NCBI GenBank assembly: GCA_911728455.2
Contig: OU452225.1
Span: 8,220,106 to 8,284,105, forward strand
DNA: 64,000 nt
Direction of reading: 5' to 3'
DNA from: Marthasterias glacialis
Taxonomy: Eukaryota > Echinodermata > Asteroidea > Forcipulatida > Asteriidae
This document shows positions 1 to 13,600 of the stretch, piece after piece. Position numbers and translations under genes: made by a program. Position 1 is the stretch's first letter. Each line of letters opens with the position of its first letter. The notes beneath the pieces are model-generated. The model saw nothing but the letters and a program-made list of their open reading frames with translations, was not told the origin of the DNA and made no database searches.

Positions 1-1321
1 ATTTTTGCTTATCAAATTTGTTATACATGGTTTTCTGCTAAGCAGATTTATAAAAATCATTCTTGATACGGTCCATATTATGTTTGAGATCCAAAGTCAC
101 ATGCAAATGATATGCAAAAATTATTCAAGTGACAGGAAGGTCAAAGTGTTGTACCCTCTTACAGTCACATGAGTTTTTCAATGATACCAAAATTTCACAA
201 GTCAGTCGCTAGGGTGGAAACGCACAGTTTTGTATTGGATCATCTCTGTCATTAAGTATTGCACCAGAAGAACAAACAACAATACCATTTAAAAAATCAA
301 GAATTTAAATTAAAAAAAAAAAAAAAAAAAAAAAACACTAACAAAAAATGAAACATCCGCAGTTCACTCAACATCATTTCCATGAGCATCTAGATGTTTT
401 GATTCCGTCTCTTCACTGACCCCGGAAGGATCAAACTTGGTTCAAAAAAGTGACAGCTTTAAGTGCTCGCTTGTTGAAGGCTTTCAGGCACTTGTAGAGT
501 GCTTGGTCTTCGCATGTCGAAGATGCATGTATTTTGGCACGATCGCACTTCAAAAGAAACAATCTTTTATGCGGTAACCCCAAACTGCATGTAGTCAAAT
601 GTGTTGCACAACCACAGAATGAAAGGGGACCAGTTGCTCCGTCTTGATGCTTCTTTAACCGGTTACCATACTTGAGCGCCCGGACAGAATTGATCAACAA
701 CAGGTGTAAGTAAACTGAGCCGAAATGATTCCACGGATTGCGATCAAGCGAGGCAAGCTGGAATAAATGGTGAGGAAAGACCTATGGGAATGAGGTTGAA
801 ACTTCAATCGATACACCTACGGGAACAGGGTCGAGACTGCAATCTTTTTCAGCAACAATGCTCCATAGAGTTGCCAGTAGTATAACCTGAATGGCAGAAT
901 CCATATTGGCTACCAACCAATCATTTCTTTGACATGGACGATTGCGAGATGTTACTGCTCTAACAAACGAACTCAAAATAAGATTCTGCCTGCAGAATGG
1001 GAATGAGGGCTGATACTTCAATTTTTCCTCATAACATAGCTTCAAAGAGTTGCCAGCAATATAAATTAGATTGGCAGAATCTACACCGGTTGTCAGCCAA
1101 TCTGTCCTACCTACCATATGGATGACTATCGGCTGTAGTTCCGCTAACCAACCAACCTCTGCCTAAAAAATAAATAAGATCTCAGCAAAGCAGCTTTATG
1201 ATAATGACCAATCAGATGACATGATCCATATTTACAACATACTGACAGCCAACGCTGCTCCATTGCACTCAGAGAAAATTTTTTTTATCAACTGACGTCA
1301 GAATGACCGGCATCGTTGACG
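1..1321. other. 3' flank of ROCO gene; no gene recognised
   Basis: Contains an A-rich tract at 312-335 and a diverged duplication at 785-1110. Short open frames on the minus strand (431-700 and 782-1117) show no recognised domain. No AATAAA close behind the ROCO stop was found on the minus strand. Confidence 0.4.
785..1110. repeat. Diverged tandem duplication
   Basis: Two copies about 210 bp apart share GGGAATGAG, then GAGTTGCCAG and ATTGGCTACCAACCAATC-like or GTTGTCAGCCAATC blocks. Both carry the minus-strand pattern DWL...DSA. The origin is unknown. Confidence 0.5.
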
Positions 1322-1617
1322 TTAGAGTATCGAGCAAACCACGCACTTCGTCACAGCTGCCCGTGGCGCTTGCCTGATCTCCCCTTGCACTGACTCTGTG
1401 TCTCGTTGGACAGGAGGAGTCGGTAATGACGGGTGTGACTCCTGGGAACCGTTCAGCGAGGCGGTGTCCACTGTACGATGACCAGACGATGCCCGGTCTG
1501 TCTGTAAGATAGGCTTCGGATTGATGGGGTTGGCGTAAGGTCTGATCTGTGTGACAATGTCGTTATATTTTGTCTCGATGTCCGCGTTACGACCTGACCC
1601 GCCATGACCTCCGACCC
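1322..1617 (-). CDS. ROCO gene exon 20: TIR tail and C-terminal CaaX box
   Basis: Residues 1175-1272 and stop TAA. It starts GVGGHGGSGRNADIETKYND, probably the last TIR helix, then a Pro/Ser/Thr-rich tail ending KCVVCSIL. The last four residues form a CaaX prenylation box with X = Leu, predicted to be geranylgeranylated. Acceptor CCAAAG|GGGTCG. Confidence 0.83.
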
Positions 1618-4600
1618 CTTTGGTGACACAGAAGTGAAAACAAAATTATAGTTTGACATGGGATGCACGATTTTAAACAGAAAAAACTCATTCTTTGCAA
1701 ACAAATACTTACATACAAATTGGCTTAAAATGTTTGGGTAATGTTCAACCTTAAACAAAAAGGGTTTTTATTTTTTTTTTTTTTAAGTTTTCTAAAGTTA
1801 TTGTTTCAGTCAAACAACCAAAGCATAACTTGAGAGCAACTTACCGTGTATGTCCACGTAGATCAGTCTGGAGAAGATGAGAGCCAGGCCCCCTGGCGGA
1901 GGCCAAGGAACCTTGCTGAACATGACCGGAATGATGGGTTTCTTGAGAAGGTCAGCGAGGCACACCTCTCGGTTACAGCTCTCTGACAGGACATACTGCG
2001 GAGTGACACACACGATGACAGCCTAGAGGGGTAGAATATCGCAGTGGTTTACGAGTTGACAGATAACAGACCAAACTCAATCTGCGGTAGGGAAGTTATC
2101 CGAGAAGTCCCCCCAATCCACTAAGCGAAAAAAGTAGTAGTAGTCCCGGCCGATTTCCTACCCCCAGGTAGTACTTAAAAAGCAGGACAGTTCTTTTCAG
2201 AACTACATTGTCTCCCGAATTCTGAAATCTACTCCGCGGTAGTAGAATAATAGCAAGACAAGTTTTCACAAGAACAATCTACTGTATATAGCAAAGTAGA
2301 TATAATCACATGGTGTTACCGCAAACCAAATATACATTGACAGATAATGCAATACATTCAGGACTGCAGGCTTTTTGCAGTTATGTCCGTAGGTTTTGAA
2401 CATCTGCACGGTGGGAATACGTTCTTTAATGGCTTTGGTGACTAGCGCTCTGGTGCTTCCATGGTTATATTCTGATGGGGCACCAATGCCAAGACCACAG
2501 ACAACACAGTCCAGTGGGGTCTCTGACCAGTGGGGTAACCTGCAAAGGGAGGGGTGCTCACTCAGAACCCTTTGCCCCCCCCCATGGGATCAAAAAGTTC
2601 ACAATTGAATGGATCAATACATCAAAAGCCCCCCCCAAAAAAAAAAAAAAATAAATAAATAAAATTGTCTTTGCCCCTGCTTGCCCCTCCCAAAAATATA
2701 AAAATATAAAAAATTTAAAACGTCTAGTTACACTACTGTCTCCAAGAGATTCTCGCACTAAATGCTTGTTTTGAAGAGAAAAAAATATTGTCTTCCGATA
2801 ACTCCTGATTTTCAGCTTTGGAAGTTGAGCAAAACATTGCTTTCATAATTCTTGATCACTGCCACTTTTGGCATATGTACACAGAATAAGGGTTTGATGG
2901 TCCAGTCTTAGATTTGATGTAATCTTCAAGACCCTATGAAAAAACGGTAACTAGAAAAAAAAAATGCTCAGCAGATTCACCAACAAAATTTTAAGCAAAT
3001 CTACTTTATCAAATACAACTTAAACATTTACCTGATTATATGTGTAGCTTAAGTAAACACAGACATGTGTTTCACGGACCATGCAACCCCTCCATCCAAA
3101 ATTAAAAGGAAAAAGAAACCTGTACCTTAGCATTCCGTACTCCCTCGTAGATCTTGGCGTAGAGGGCATCCCCTCCGCCCATTTGGCCAATGTCCATCCA
3201 GCAGGGAAAGCCCGCCCTCTCTAGGTGATCTCTCATCAGGCAAACCTCTTCTTGGATACTCCAGTTGTAGCTGATGAACACTACGGGTGCGGGAGTATTG
3301 GATTCTGAGGGAAGAGCAAAGATTAACATTTATTGGGTGCTAGTGTGTACAGCGTTCGCCTCTCACCACCGCGGCCCTGGTTCATTTCCTGGCTTAAGAT
3401 AAAAGTTGTGTGTTGGGTCTCTCCTATGCCACAAGGGTTTTTTTTCTCTGGGCTCTGTGGTTTTCATCCCTATGGAAAAACCAAACACTTCTGATCTCTG
3501 GCTGTGCTCCGTGGTCATATATGGGCGCCCTTGGATGACCTTGCAGTTCAGCTTCTCAGATGAGAGTAAGGATGATTACACTCCCAAATTATATTATTAT
3601 AAATCGAGGCCAGAGTTATTGCTGACAAAATAAAAATAAAAATCTTGCCCCAAATTCACAGACATGCAACAAGGTAACTGCAAAAAATTTAACAACAAAT
3701 TAAAAAAACCAGGGAAACAGCCATAAAACATAGTATAGCGTATAATCAGCTTTCTATGACAATATGGTATCTTTAAAATACACAGAAACCAGATGGCCAG
3801 CTTAAAAATAGTTGCATTCTTGGTTTTTAAACTTATTCATGACATTTTTTTACCCTGGGTATCCTGAACAGTTAAAACTGGTTTCCACTGGAGTACCCGG
3901 GCCCAATGTCATGGCTCTGCTTACCGCCTAATTCTGCGCTTACGCCCTACCACGGCTCACAGGAGTACGTGCTTTACAGGGCACCGGAAGTGCAGAATTC
4001 TTTGGTAACCAGCGCCATGAAATTGGACCCTGCCATTCATTACTACGTAACAACTTTATACTAATCTTTCAAAATCAATAAATTATTATACCTTAGATAT
4101 TACATATTTACCTTGATAATGAACACAACAAATCAGTGTCATTTATGCAATTATATACAAAACAGAAGTATACAATGTACATTTGTTGAGACCGGGACGG
4201 GTGAGAACCCAGCGAAAAAACCTTCAGGGGAAAAACACAGGGAAATTCCCATCCGGCTCCGATTTTTGTGGCAACCAAGTCAACTAATTGCGTTCATCAG
4301 CTTAATTAAGGTTTAAGGTATATGGGGTCAAGTTGAAATGATGGCATGTTTGATGAGCCCTTGAGAGATAGATTTCAAGAAAAATTGAAGAAAAATAGTC
4401 TCTTTGCTAGAGAAGTATACCAAACAGCTTCAAAGTTTCTAATGCGAAGTGAAGAAGTAGATATGGGATTTACATAAACGGGGTGTACACAATTCAGAAT
4501 TTAGTCAAAATCTTGAAATATGAAATAATATTTTGTGAACATTTCAATTTAACCTGTTCTGTAGTATGTAGTAGTGGGGTGCTGGAGGGGCTGCTGGAGA

Positions 4601-7600
4601 CGTTGATGGAGGGAGTACTGAAGAGGGTGGGGTGTTGGAGGGGGGAGGTCTGGGGGGTGGGGGTGGGTTGCTGGAGGCGTTGCTGGAGGGGGTACTGAAG
4701 AGGGTGGGGTGCTGGAGGGGGGGTCTGGGGAGTGGGGGGTTGCTGGAGGCATTGCTGGAGGGGGTACTGAAGAGGGTGGGGTGCTGGAGGGGAGGGCGTC
4801 TGGGGGTGGGGGTGGGTTGCTGGAGGCGTTGCTGGAGGGGATACTGAAGAGGGTGGGGTGCTGGAGGGGGGTCTGGGGTCGGGGGGGGGGGGGGTTGCTG
4901 GAGGCGTTGCTGGAGGGGGTACTGAAGAGGGTGGGGTGCTGGAGGGGGGTTTGGGGGGTGGGGGGTTGCTGGAGATGTTGCTGGAGGGGGTACTGAAGAG
5001 GGTGGGGTGCTGGAGGGGGGGTGCTGGAGGCGTTGATGGAGGGGGTACTGAAGAGGGTGGGGTGCTGGAGGAGGGGTGCTGGAGGCATTGCTGGAGGGGG
5101 TACTGAAGAGGGTGGGGTGCTGGAATGGGTTACATGCGAGTGGGGCTTACACAGATGGAGGTTGTACTGACCTTGACCTTTTTGTATAACATCAATGACA
5201 TCCTCACGCTGCATCTGTTCTAGGTACGAGACCATCATCTCCAGGGAGAGTGCTGTGTTACCGCTGTTCTGGATCCAATCCAGTATGAGGATAAGGGCGG
5301 GGTTCAGCTCGTCCTGAAACTTCTGTATCTTGGCCTTCTTGTACCCTGGAGGAAGATTCCATTAAAAACTTATCAAATGAAGGGTACAATGTGTTGGTCT
5401 GACTGTACACACAAGTATGGACCTTGGGCACCCTCTGATAGAGGTCAAAAGAAGGTTGCTCAATGGCCCATCTATGTGTCTCCCGTACATAGCCCTGTCT
5501 TTCTACTGTTCCATCATCGTTTCACCTCTAAGATGGAGGCCGTATGACGCCAATGCATTGCATGAGATCCATACTGGTAGTCATAATTAAATTAAATTCA
5601 TCACAGCACAGTTGACGAGTAAAAAGAAATGTTTGTTTCCCTGGTGCACAGAAAAATTCAAATTGAAAACAAATTTCCAATAACTGAAAGAGTAAAACAC
5701 TACATACACAAATTAATCGACTCCAGAGAGCATTTGTAAACCTCAACAAGATATACACGTTTGACTAGGCCTTTGGGTCTTTGAAGAACATTATGGAAAG
5801 AAGCAAGTCACAAAGTTTTTTTTTTCATACATAAATCCTCAAAGAAAAACTAGCATTTCTTTTTAGGCGTCTGGCATTTCTTTTTAGGCGTCTGGCATTC
5901 CTTGGGGGAGCCAGTTAGTGTAAAGTGGGCGTGGCTAACAGCGGAATTAACGAACAGCAGACTGCATTTCCTTTGGACTTCTGGCAATCGTTGGAGTGGG
6001 CGTGGCTTACAGCGGAATTACATCACACTTATGAACAGGGCCCCATTTTCATAGAGCTGCCCAAGCGGCAAATATTGCCTAACAATTCTCCACTAAGCAA
6101 AAATGAGCAGGATACCAGTCACAGATGGTACATGTGACATTGTATATTGGCTGGTAACCTTATTCTGGTCAGTAAATATTTTTGTTTGTGCTTAGCCACT
6201 GTTTAAAGCAGCTCTATGAAATTGGGCCCAGGATCAGTTTGTTCATGACAAGAGGTGTGCCCTACGGTCTTGAGTCACCTACCAAGTTTAGTTGCTAGCG
6301 CTAGCCAGTCGGCTCCTTCACATCCTGAATTCAAGAGCTTAGCTGCAGCCTTGATCCAGCCTGGGATGTTCTCTTCTGTTATCTTGTCCTTGCGACTCGG
6401 CTGGTTCAATGTCAGAGGCACTGCGATCAAAGGAAGAGAGATCATGTTGGATAACAATGTGCCCCCGCCACAAAGTAGACTGATTTTTATAGACTTTCAT
6501 GTCAGTGCGACGAGGTTGTATGACGTTCTTTCTGCAGTCACAATTTTATCTTGATTGCAATAAAGCAGTATGTTTCTCAAACAACTAGATATTGACCCCT
6601 GCATCAACATTACCAGCAGCAACTGCCTACCACAGTCACCATTTTGGGAGTCAAATTGCACGAAAATATTATGGTTAAGGGTGTAAACATCATGTCGCCT
6701 AAAATGCACACTTGACTGTGCAACACATGGGGCCGGACAATGATTTCCAAAATGATGCAACCAAGATAATTGTGATGATGACGTCAGGTGAATTGGGCCA
6801 ATACACACAAAACCAATGGGGTGAGGAAACCTGCAGACAATGGGTTTGTCATAAAGCAAACCCAATTTGCCTGAGGTGTAATGTTGACAAGGGGGCTTGC
6901 AATAAACTACAAGCAGTGGGATAAGTTTTCTGAATTCTTTGACATCCATTACCTATCCTTGTGTACAGCTTGGAAGCCTGGGGAAACCTGTGAACAAGTT
7001 GGCTTGCAATGAACTACAAGTAATTGGATTTAAACTTTCTGGATTCTTGATTATCTAGTTACATATCCTTGCGTACAGAGCCTACCGATTAATTATCCAC
7101 GGAAATAATAACGCCTTTACAAAAGAGTGTTTTGCTGCAGGATCTGGATCGGCGACAACGGGATTTCGAACCCCATGATTATTACCTATTGTTGGTTTTT
7201 CCTTTGGGAACCACTTCCGGAACAGGCTGGTCTTGACCTGGCGATGTTCACACATGACGAAGCTGCTCGCTAGGCACTCGTCTAGATTGAGGAAGTGAAG
7301 ACACATCGGTCGATCACAGCCCTCTGTGCCGTGCAGTGCGCACTGCTTGCTGCAGGGGCAGGTTACCGAGAAGCGATGGGTCAGTCTCTTCATCCAGACT
7401 GCTCGGAGGTCCGAAAGAGCCGAGTCTAAGAAATTACGGACCTGTCGTGGGGGAATTTATCAACCATTAGTCAAAGTTCCTGTTCATCACAAAATCATTC
7501 TAAAACACAAAGTACTGGATTGGTAATTATCAAAAGAAAAAGGATCTTGTTTCAATCTAAAAGCTGACTGGTTACAAAGTTTCTATTTTGGGGTGTGCAA

Positions 7601-10600
7601 AGAAAAATTGACTAGAACAGGATTTGAACCTGTGACTTCCGGATTAATGTACTGCTGCTCTACCAACTGAGCTATCTAGCCCTAATGTTGGCGGACTCCC
7701 TATTTTGTCAATATCTTTGTTGGGGATGCCAGTCAGAAGCCATTCAACCTGAAAGTGCAATATAACCAGGGATCACACCCTAGTTTTCGATGCGACCTGG
7801 GAAGCAGCAGGACAGGGATCACCTTAAGGGGTTGCAAATTTGTTTTCCAAATATCAAGTAATAAACCACAAGGGAAATTGACTGGATAATTTTAATTCAA
7901 TTTTGAGGTGAACAAAGAAAACGCTAGACTGCAGGACTTATTGATATTTGGGAGGTAATGGTAAAAAGCTAAAATTACTTGACTCTGTCTGGCCAGTTGC
8001 TCAGTGGGTATTTTGAGTAAAACGTGAAACGGGAAAATATTTCAAGTAAAAGAAATTACAGGAATTGTGTTTGATAACCTTGAAATTTGAGGACTGAATA
8101 TGACCGGGCGAGTTTATTTGTATTTCAAGACATCCTGTGACTGACCTTAGCACACGCCTTTTGACTGACAGGTGCTCTGGACGACATCTTCCTGGAACCT
8201 CTATCCTCCGAACGATCTGCTTTCATCACAGTCACCTGCGGGAAGATCATGATTTACAGAAAATGTACCGTACAAAATTGTTAAGTGCAAAATAATGGAA
8301 GTTCCAGCTTGCTAAACCATCGGTTCTTTTCAAAACCACCACACCTCACAGGGAGAGCTATATGTACATGGTGTCTCCACGAACCTCACTAGGTTGTATT
8401 CCCAGCACGCAAAGTATCAAATCTTACTAAGCTTGCTAAAAAAGTCTGAAATTTCTCATCCATTCATTTATACAGAATGTTCCACAATTCCTCTGCTACT
8501 CGTGTAAACTTGACCACAGCAACAGGAAACCTGGGTTTCCGAATAATTTTTTTTTGACTTGATTGAGATTTGCTAATGATAACAATAAATAATCAGAACT
8601 CATTCTGAATGAGTTTTCCGAATGACTTCAATGATAACTCATTCAGAATGAGTCGATTAAAAACTCATTGAAAGCTCATTGAGAACTCATTCTGAAATTG
8701 GTCCGAATTTACATAATGGCGTCGTAAGACGGGTTCCGTTTCCAGGAAGGGGAAACATTTGCGTGTTCTCACGTTATCGGGTGTCAACTGGTTAACGCCT
8801 AGTGCTAGCTCCAGGCTCCTGTAATTTTCCACGCTTTTTACCTCCACCTTCAGCAATTAATTGATCATCATCACATGTACAAATAACCCGTGACGGCACC
8901 TGATGCACCATCCTAGTAGAGTTTCCTTGGAGAACTGCTATAGGAATTGTCAAGATTCTTGCCGACCCTAATCCTATAGGGTCTTTGTACACAAGTTTAG
9001 TCGGTAGCCAATCTCATACTTAACCTTGTCACATCGGTACAAGTATGGCAGCTTATGACTTGACTTAGTCTCTTGACTTACTCTCTTGACTTAGTCCGTA
9101 CTGTAGACTCAAGAGAACGAGGCTTAGGAGTTCAGGTTTTTACGATGGAGATAGATCTTAGTTTGATTTTAAATGTACATCATGTGATGATCTTGTTTCT
9201 TCTCAACCTACATTATCAACTGTTGGTAAAATGACATAAGAGACACTACCTTGAGTCTTGCAAACCGCACTGGCGCCATCTCAAGGACAAAGTCATGATG
9301 CTCATCGACGAAGAACCGCGTCTGTCTAAACGTCAGCTTGGGAGGCTGGTTCCCATGCTCCTGGGACCATCTCGTTGCGTGGACAACAAGACGATGAAAC
9401 AGACCAACTGAATGGTGAAATCCAATAAAACACAGTTCTTCAAATGTTTAGGTCAAGTAATTGGTGGAAAGACAAACCACAATGAGTTTCGACCTTGTCA
9501 AAGTCATTGTTTTTCCGTAACCAGAACAAGGTAGTATCTTTGTTAAAAAAAACCTTGGACGTACACAACAAAACATTTGTTGTTCAATATCTTAAAAATC
9601 GAAAAAGAAATGATCCACTATTTAATTTTCTGAGCTTTAGTACGTCACCTTATCCAGATAAATTCATCATTCTAAACGAAATGAGCAGATGACCGCAAAA
9701 TGAAGCAAGTCGGCCAATATTGGTAAACAGGCTAACATCACAAGTGGAACACCTCTACAACTACCCCGCCCCACATCGAAGAACCCTTTTTACCTGGTAG
9801 GAAACCTCCAAAGGTGATATAGAAGATGACGGCATTCTTAGGGTCAGGCACTAACTCCTCCCTGTTTGGGATCTCCTTAAGACACGACGGCACGTAATAC
9901 AGCTACAAAAAGAAACGCAAAAGAACATTACAAGTTAGTCTGAGGAATGAACAAATTAGCTTTTTGTTTTGAACAATTCTTTTTTTCATGTATGATTCTC
10001 TCCTATGCAATGGTACAAATAGCAGTCCGTCGATGTGATGATGATTTGAGGTGGGTGCTATTCCTGATCAGGCATACAACTGCAGCTTGACAAAATGAGG
10101 AGGAAAGGTCCAGGTACAGCGAGCCTTTGTACTGGTTTTCAATTTTCAATGGCACAGCTGGGAAGCCGAAAGCAAGCCGAAAAAGTTGCTTGTCTGTCCT
10201 TATGCTTGGCCCCCATAGATGGGACACAAGGCTGATCTGCCTTGCGATCTCTGTTGCAACGGGCACAGAGGATGGTGGCTTGAGGGCCTGTGTTGATTTT
10301 CAGAAGATGGAGGTGAGCAAGCTTGTATTTAACTTTACCATCAACAACGGAAAAGATGCCCGTCCCATGATGGGGCATGTTTACTCTCATTTTGCTGGAG
10401 CTGGACCTGAGAATCTTTTGCTTTTCTATTGACCTGTGGCCTTACCACTCCTTTTTGTTTGTTCTCTCGACACAGTAGATCAAATTTCTCCATCAGGCCA
10501 ATGAGGGCAGGCTTCTGCTCGATCGTCTCCGCCCACAGATGATCCACCAGTTTGTCCTCCAAGATTCCTTGCTCCTGAAGTCTTTTCCAAGATGCTGCAA

Positions 10601-13600
10601 ACTGTGTGGGCAAAAGAAGACGTCTCTCAGAAAAAAAACGTGCATGAAGGAAAAATAACAGCAGGTATTATTTATGACTATTAATGTTTTTCAGAACATT
10701 TTGCCAGTGGATTTTGAATCTTCAATCCTTTCTTTCTTGAAAATGAAATTATTGTATTTTGGAAGCATAAATTCATAATCATCCTGTACCACTAAAAAAA
10801 AATCATCACTTCATCAAATTCATCCAATAAAAACAGTTCATATTTTGTCAGGAATTTGGTAAAAGGCCCATTCATTTCAAGAGGCAATTTAAATAAGCAA
10901 CAGTAGTTTGTACAATGTAGTGTCTTCAAATGCTATTTCCTCGATGATGGCAGTATTTCAGATAAACTTATTTCTCTGGAAGATTGATACTGGTGTGAAC
11001 TTTGTAGCAGTGATTTATTTTGACCAATACGGGCCATTCACAATAAAAAGTACCCTCTACAGTTTAGGGAGAGGCCTTTTTCCAAACAGTGGTCGACTAA
11101 AGACAATCACACTTACAACTCTGCATCGCAGGAGCAGTTGGGGGATCTTCCAATGGCCGATATGAAATTTGAAAAAACATTTACCATAGTTTAAAAAAAA
11201 TATCATCTTATGCAGTTCAAAAGTTCAACCTTGCTGCTTTACAAACCATGAACGAACTTAAATAATCGGGGTCATGTGGTGGGGCTGCGAGACGACTTAA
11301 AACATGTCAACCTTTTTCCCGAGATGCACTGCGAAAATTGCCTCTCCCGGGCAAACTGCGGTGGGTAGACTGTATTGCGAATCACCCATACTACCAGTTC
11401 AGTACTTTGCCCTCGACTTTATCTATTCACTCCTCACCTCTGTATCAGCCTGCCTGACAATCATGATCTTCTTGAAGACGTCTACAAGCCACTGGGGTCT
11501 GAGGATGATCATATTCTGAAGAGCAGCATCAAGGGCTCCAGGCTCAGGGTTGTAGATGAGGACTCCTAGATCATGGTAGAACTGAAGCATCGTAGCAACG
11601 CCCTGGTTGGATGAGATACCTACGTCATCTGCTAGCTGCTTCACCTGAGGGAATAAATAGCACAGAGTTCTTTATAATATGACTGAACTCTTGCGTTGTG
11701 GACAATGAACACCTTATTTTAGTTTGGACTCAAGTTCAATTTCAATTTCAATTAAATGCAGAAATATTTATTCCATGTCAACATACCAAAAATGATATCA
11801 ATAAAACAGCATTACAACAGTGTAAATATTACAAAATAGAAGTAATAATTCAAACAACTGTGAATGATTAATAGAAAGAGAACAGCGCAAATATGTCAAC
11901 ATTAACGAAAAAGAATATTTATTTTTCAAATCAAATTTATCCAAAGAATATAAACAAGGTCAAAAAGTAGGTTTTTCTTCTTCAACAGATGTGTAATACA
12001 ATGATTCTATTTAGATCAGCATGTTCTAATGTTGAACTGTTCAACTCTACTTTTCCATTACAAGAAAATAACAATTCGTGAAAAATTCAGCTTGCAAAGA
12101 CAAATTTTCATTGAATCAATAGAAAAATCACCCTGAACACAACCTGGCTGCTTCCCACGAGACAGCAACAAATTCATGGTCAAATTCCCCCGCCCCTAAC
12201 TACTCATGATGTCCCAGGTTTCATGTTCAGTGCAAACGTATACATTTTTCATGAGGCATATTCTCATCAGTTTCCATCTACAAGTAGATGGAGGAGAAGA
12301 TCGTTCAACAATGTGTCGTTTAATTTTTTAAAAACTACACAATTATTCATGGATATTGCTCTCTTAAGTGGAGAGTTCTTTACAGGCCTGAAATATCAGG
12401 GAGGTGAATCTGCCAAAAAAAATAAATAAATAAAAAATTCTGCTTTTTGTTTTTCATGAAATGCATTTTACTCCTTCCTCTTTGTCGTTCCTTTTGCTTG
12501 TTTCTTTTTTTAATTTTCTGTTCCTTTTTCTCCTTTATTTTTCGTGTTCCTTTTTCTCCTTCATTTTTGTTATCCCTCCTCGTCAATCTATTTGTAGCTC
12601 CTTTTTCTCGTTCCTTTTTCTTGTTCCTTTTTCTCATTCTATTTTCTTTCTTTTTGTACTTGCTGCATGTGGAAAATAACTGTCATGTTTGCCTTAGGCA
12701 TTGGTGTCTTCCGCAGCCATCAATGAGGAAAAACAATGGCCAAACATTGGAAATGGGCAGCTAAAGCCGTGTCTGTATTATCAGCTGCGGCTGCGGCTTC
12801 ATCGTCACATGAACACACATTGAAGCACAGAATGCCCATAGCGACACCCTTAGCAACAGCCGCAGCTGTAGCCAAAGCCGCCAAGTCAGACACAGCCTTA
12901 GTAAGCACTGCACACAGGATACGGGTCAACCACTGCTTTTGACCTCTACATGAGGATGCCTCAACGCACTGACGACATGTGCATAAGGTCTATTGGCCCC
13001 AAGTGTAATTTCTTACAGCCCAAATTTGTTTTCTCTTTCCTAACTTGTAGTTGGGGATCCAAACCCACCTTTTCATAGGACAGGTAGTTGGTGCCTTTCT
13101 TGACGAGCTCGACCGTGCTGTGTTGAAATCGCAGCCATTTCAGAGGAATATGTTCGCCCATGTACGACTCTTTCCTCGCCACTAATTCAATACACTCTCG
13201 TAGCTTCACCACCTGCAATGTACGATACAAATGTTCCCACAACTTTGTAATTGCAAAACAAGAGAACAATTGCCCAGCACACTCGACTTTTGTACAGTGA
13301 ATCTTCTTTACCCCCAGTTTTCCAAGCATTGGAAGAAGAGGAACTCGGCTGATAAGTTTCCTGCCTAATTTTAAAGGGAATATAAAAAGTTATCTATTTT
13401 AAATGCGCTAAGGGTTTGTTCTTAGTCAAGCAAGTCTGTGAGGAAACCTACCACAACCACAGAGTTATATATAAGAACCAGAGGGCGTACAAAACCATGC
13501 GACATGGTACGCCATAAAGCAGTCTTGACCGTTGAGAAAATGGCGCTGACCAATCATATTACACTGGTCACTGATCAGTTTACACAGCAAACATTGTCCA

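Larger units (their letters stand above)
11645..13068. other. ROCO intron 9
   Basis: No gene. It holds an AT-rich stretch, a pyrimidine-rich degenerate minisatellite (12470-12660) and a MITE (12754-12905). Confidence 0.6.

Noticed and set aside
4549-5238. 229-codon Pro/Ser-rich open frame as a separate gene
   Set aside because: It is exon 17 of the ROCO gene read through its donor into a minisatellite with no stops on that strand. Listed only as a possible retained-intron tail.
7610-7681. Functional tRNA gene
   Set aside because: Acceptor, D and T arms pair and both promoter boxes are present, but the anticodon stem does not pair and a SINE body follows.
12380-12764. Lys/Arg/Glu-rich and Phe/Leu-rich open frames on opposite strands
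   Set aside because: Both come from the pyrimidine-rich minisatellite.
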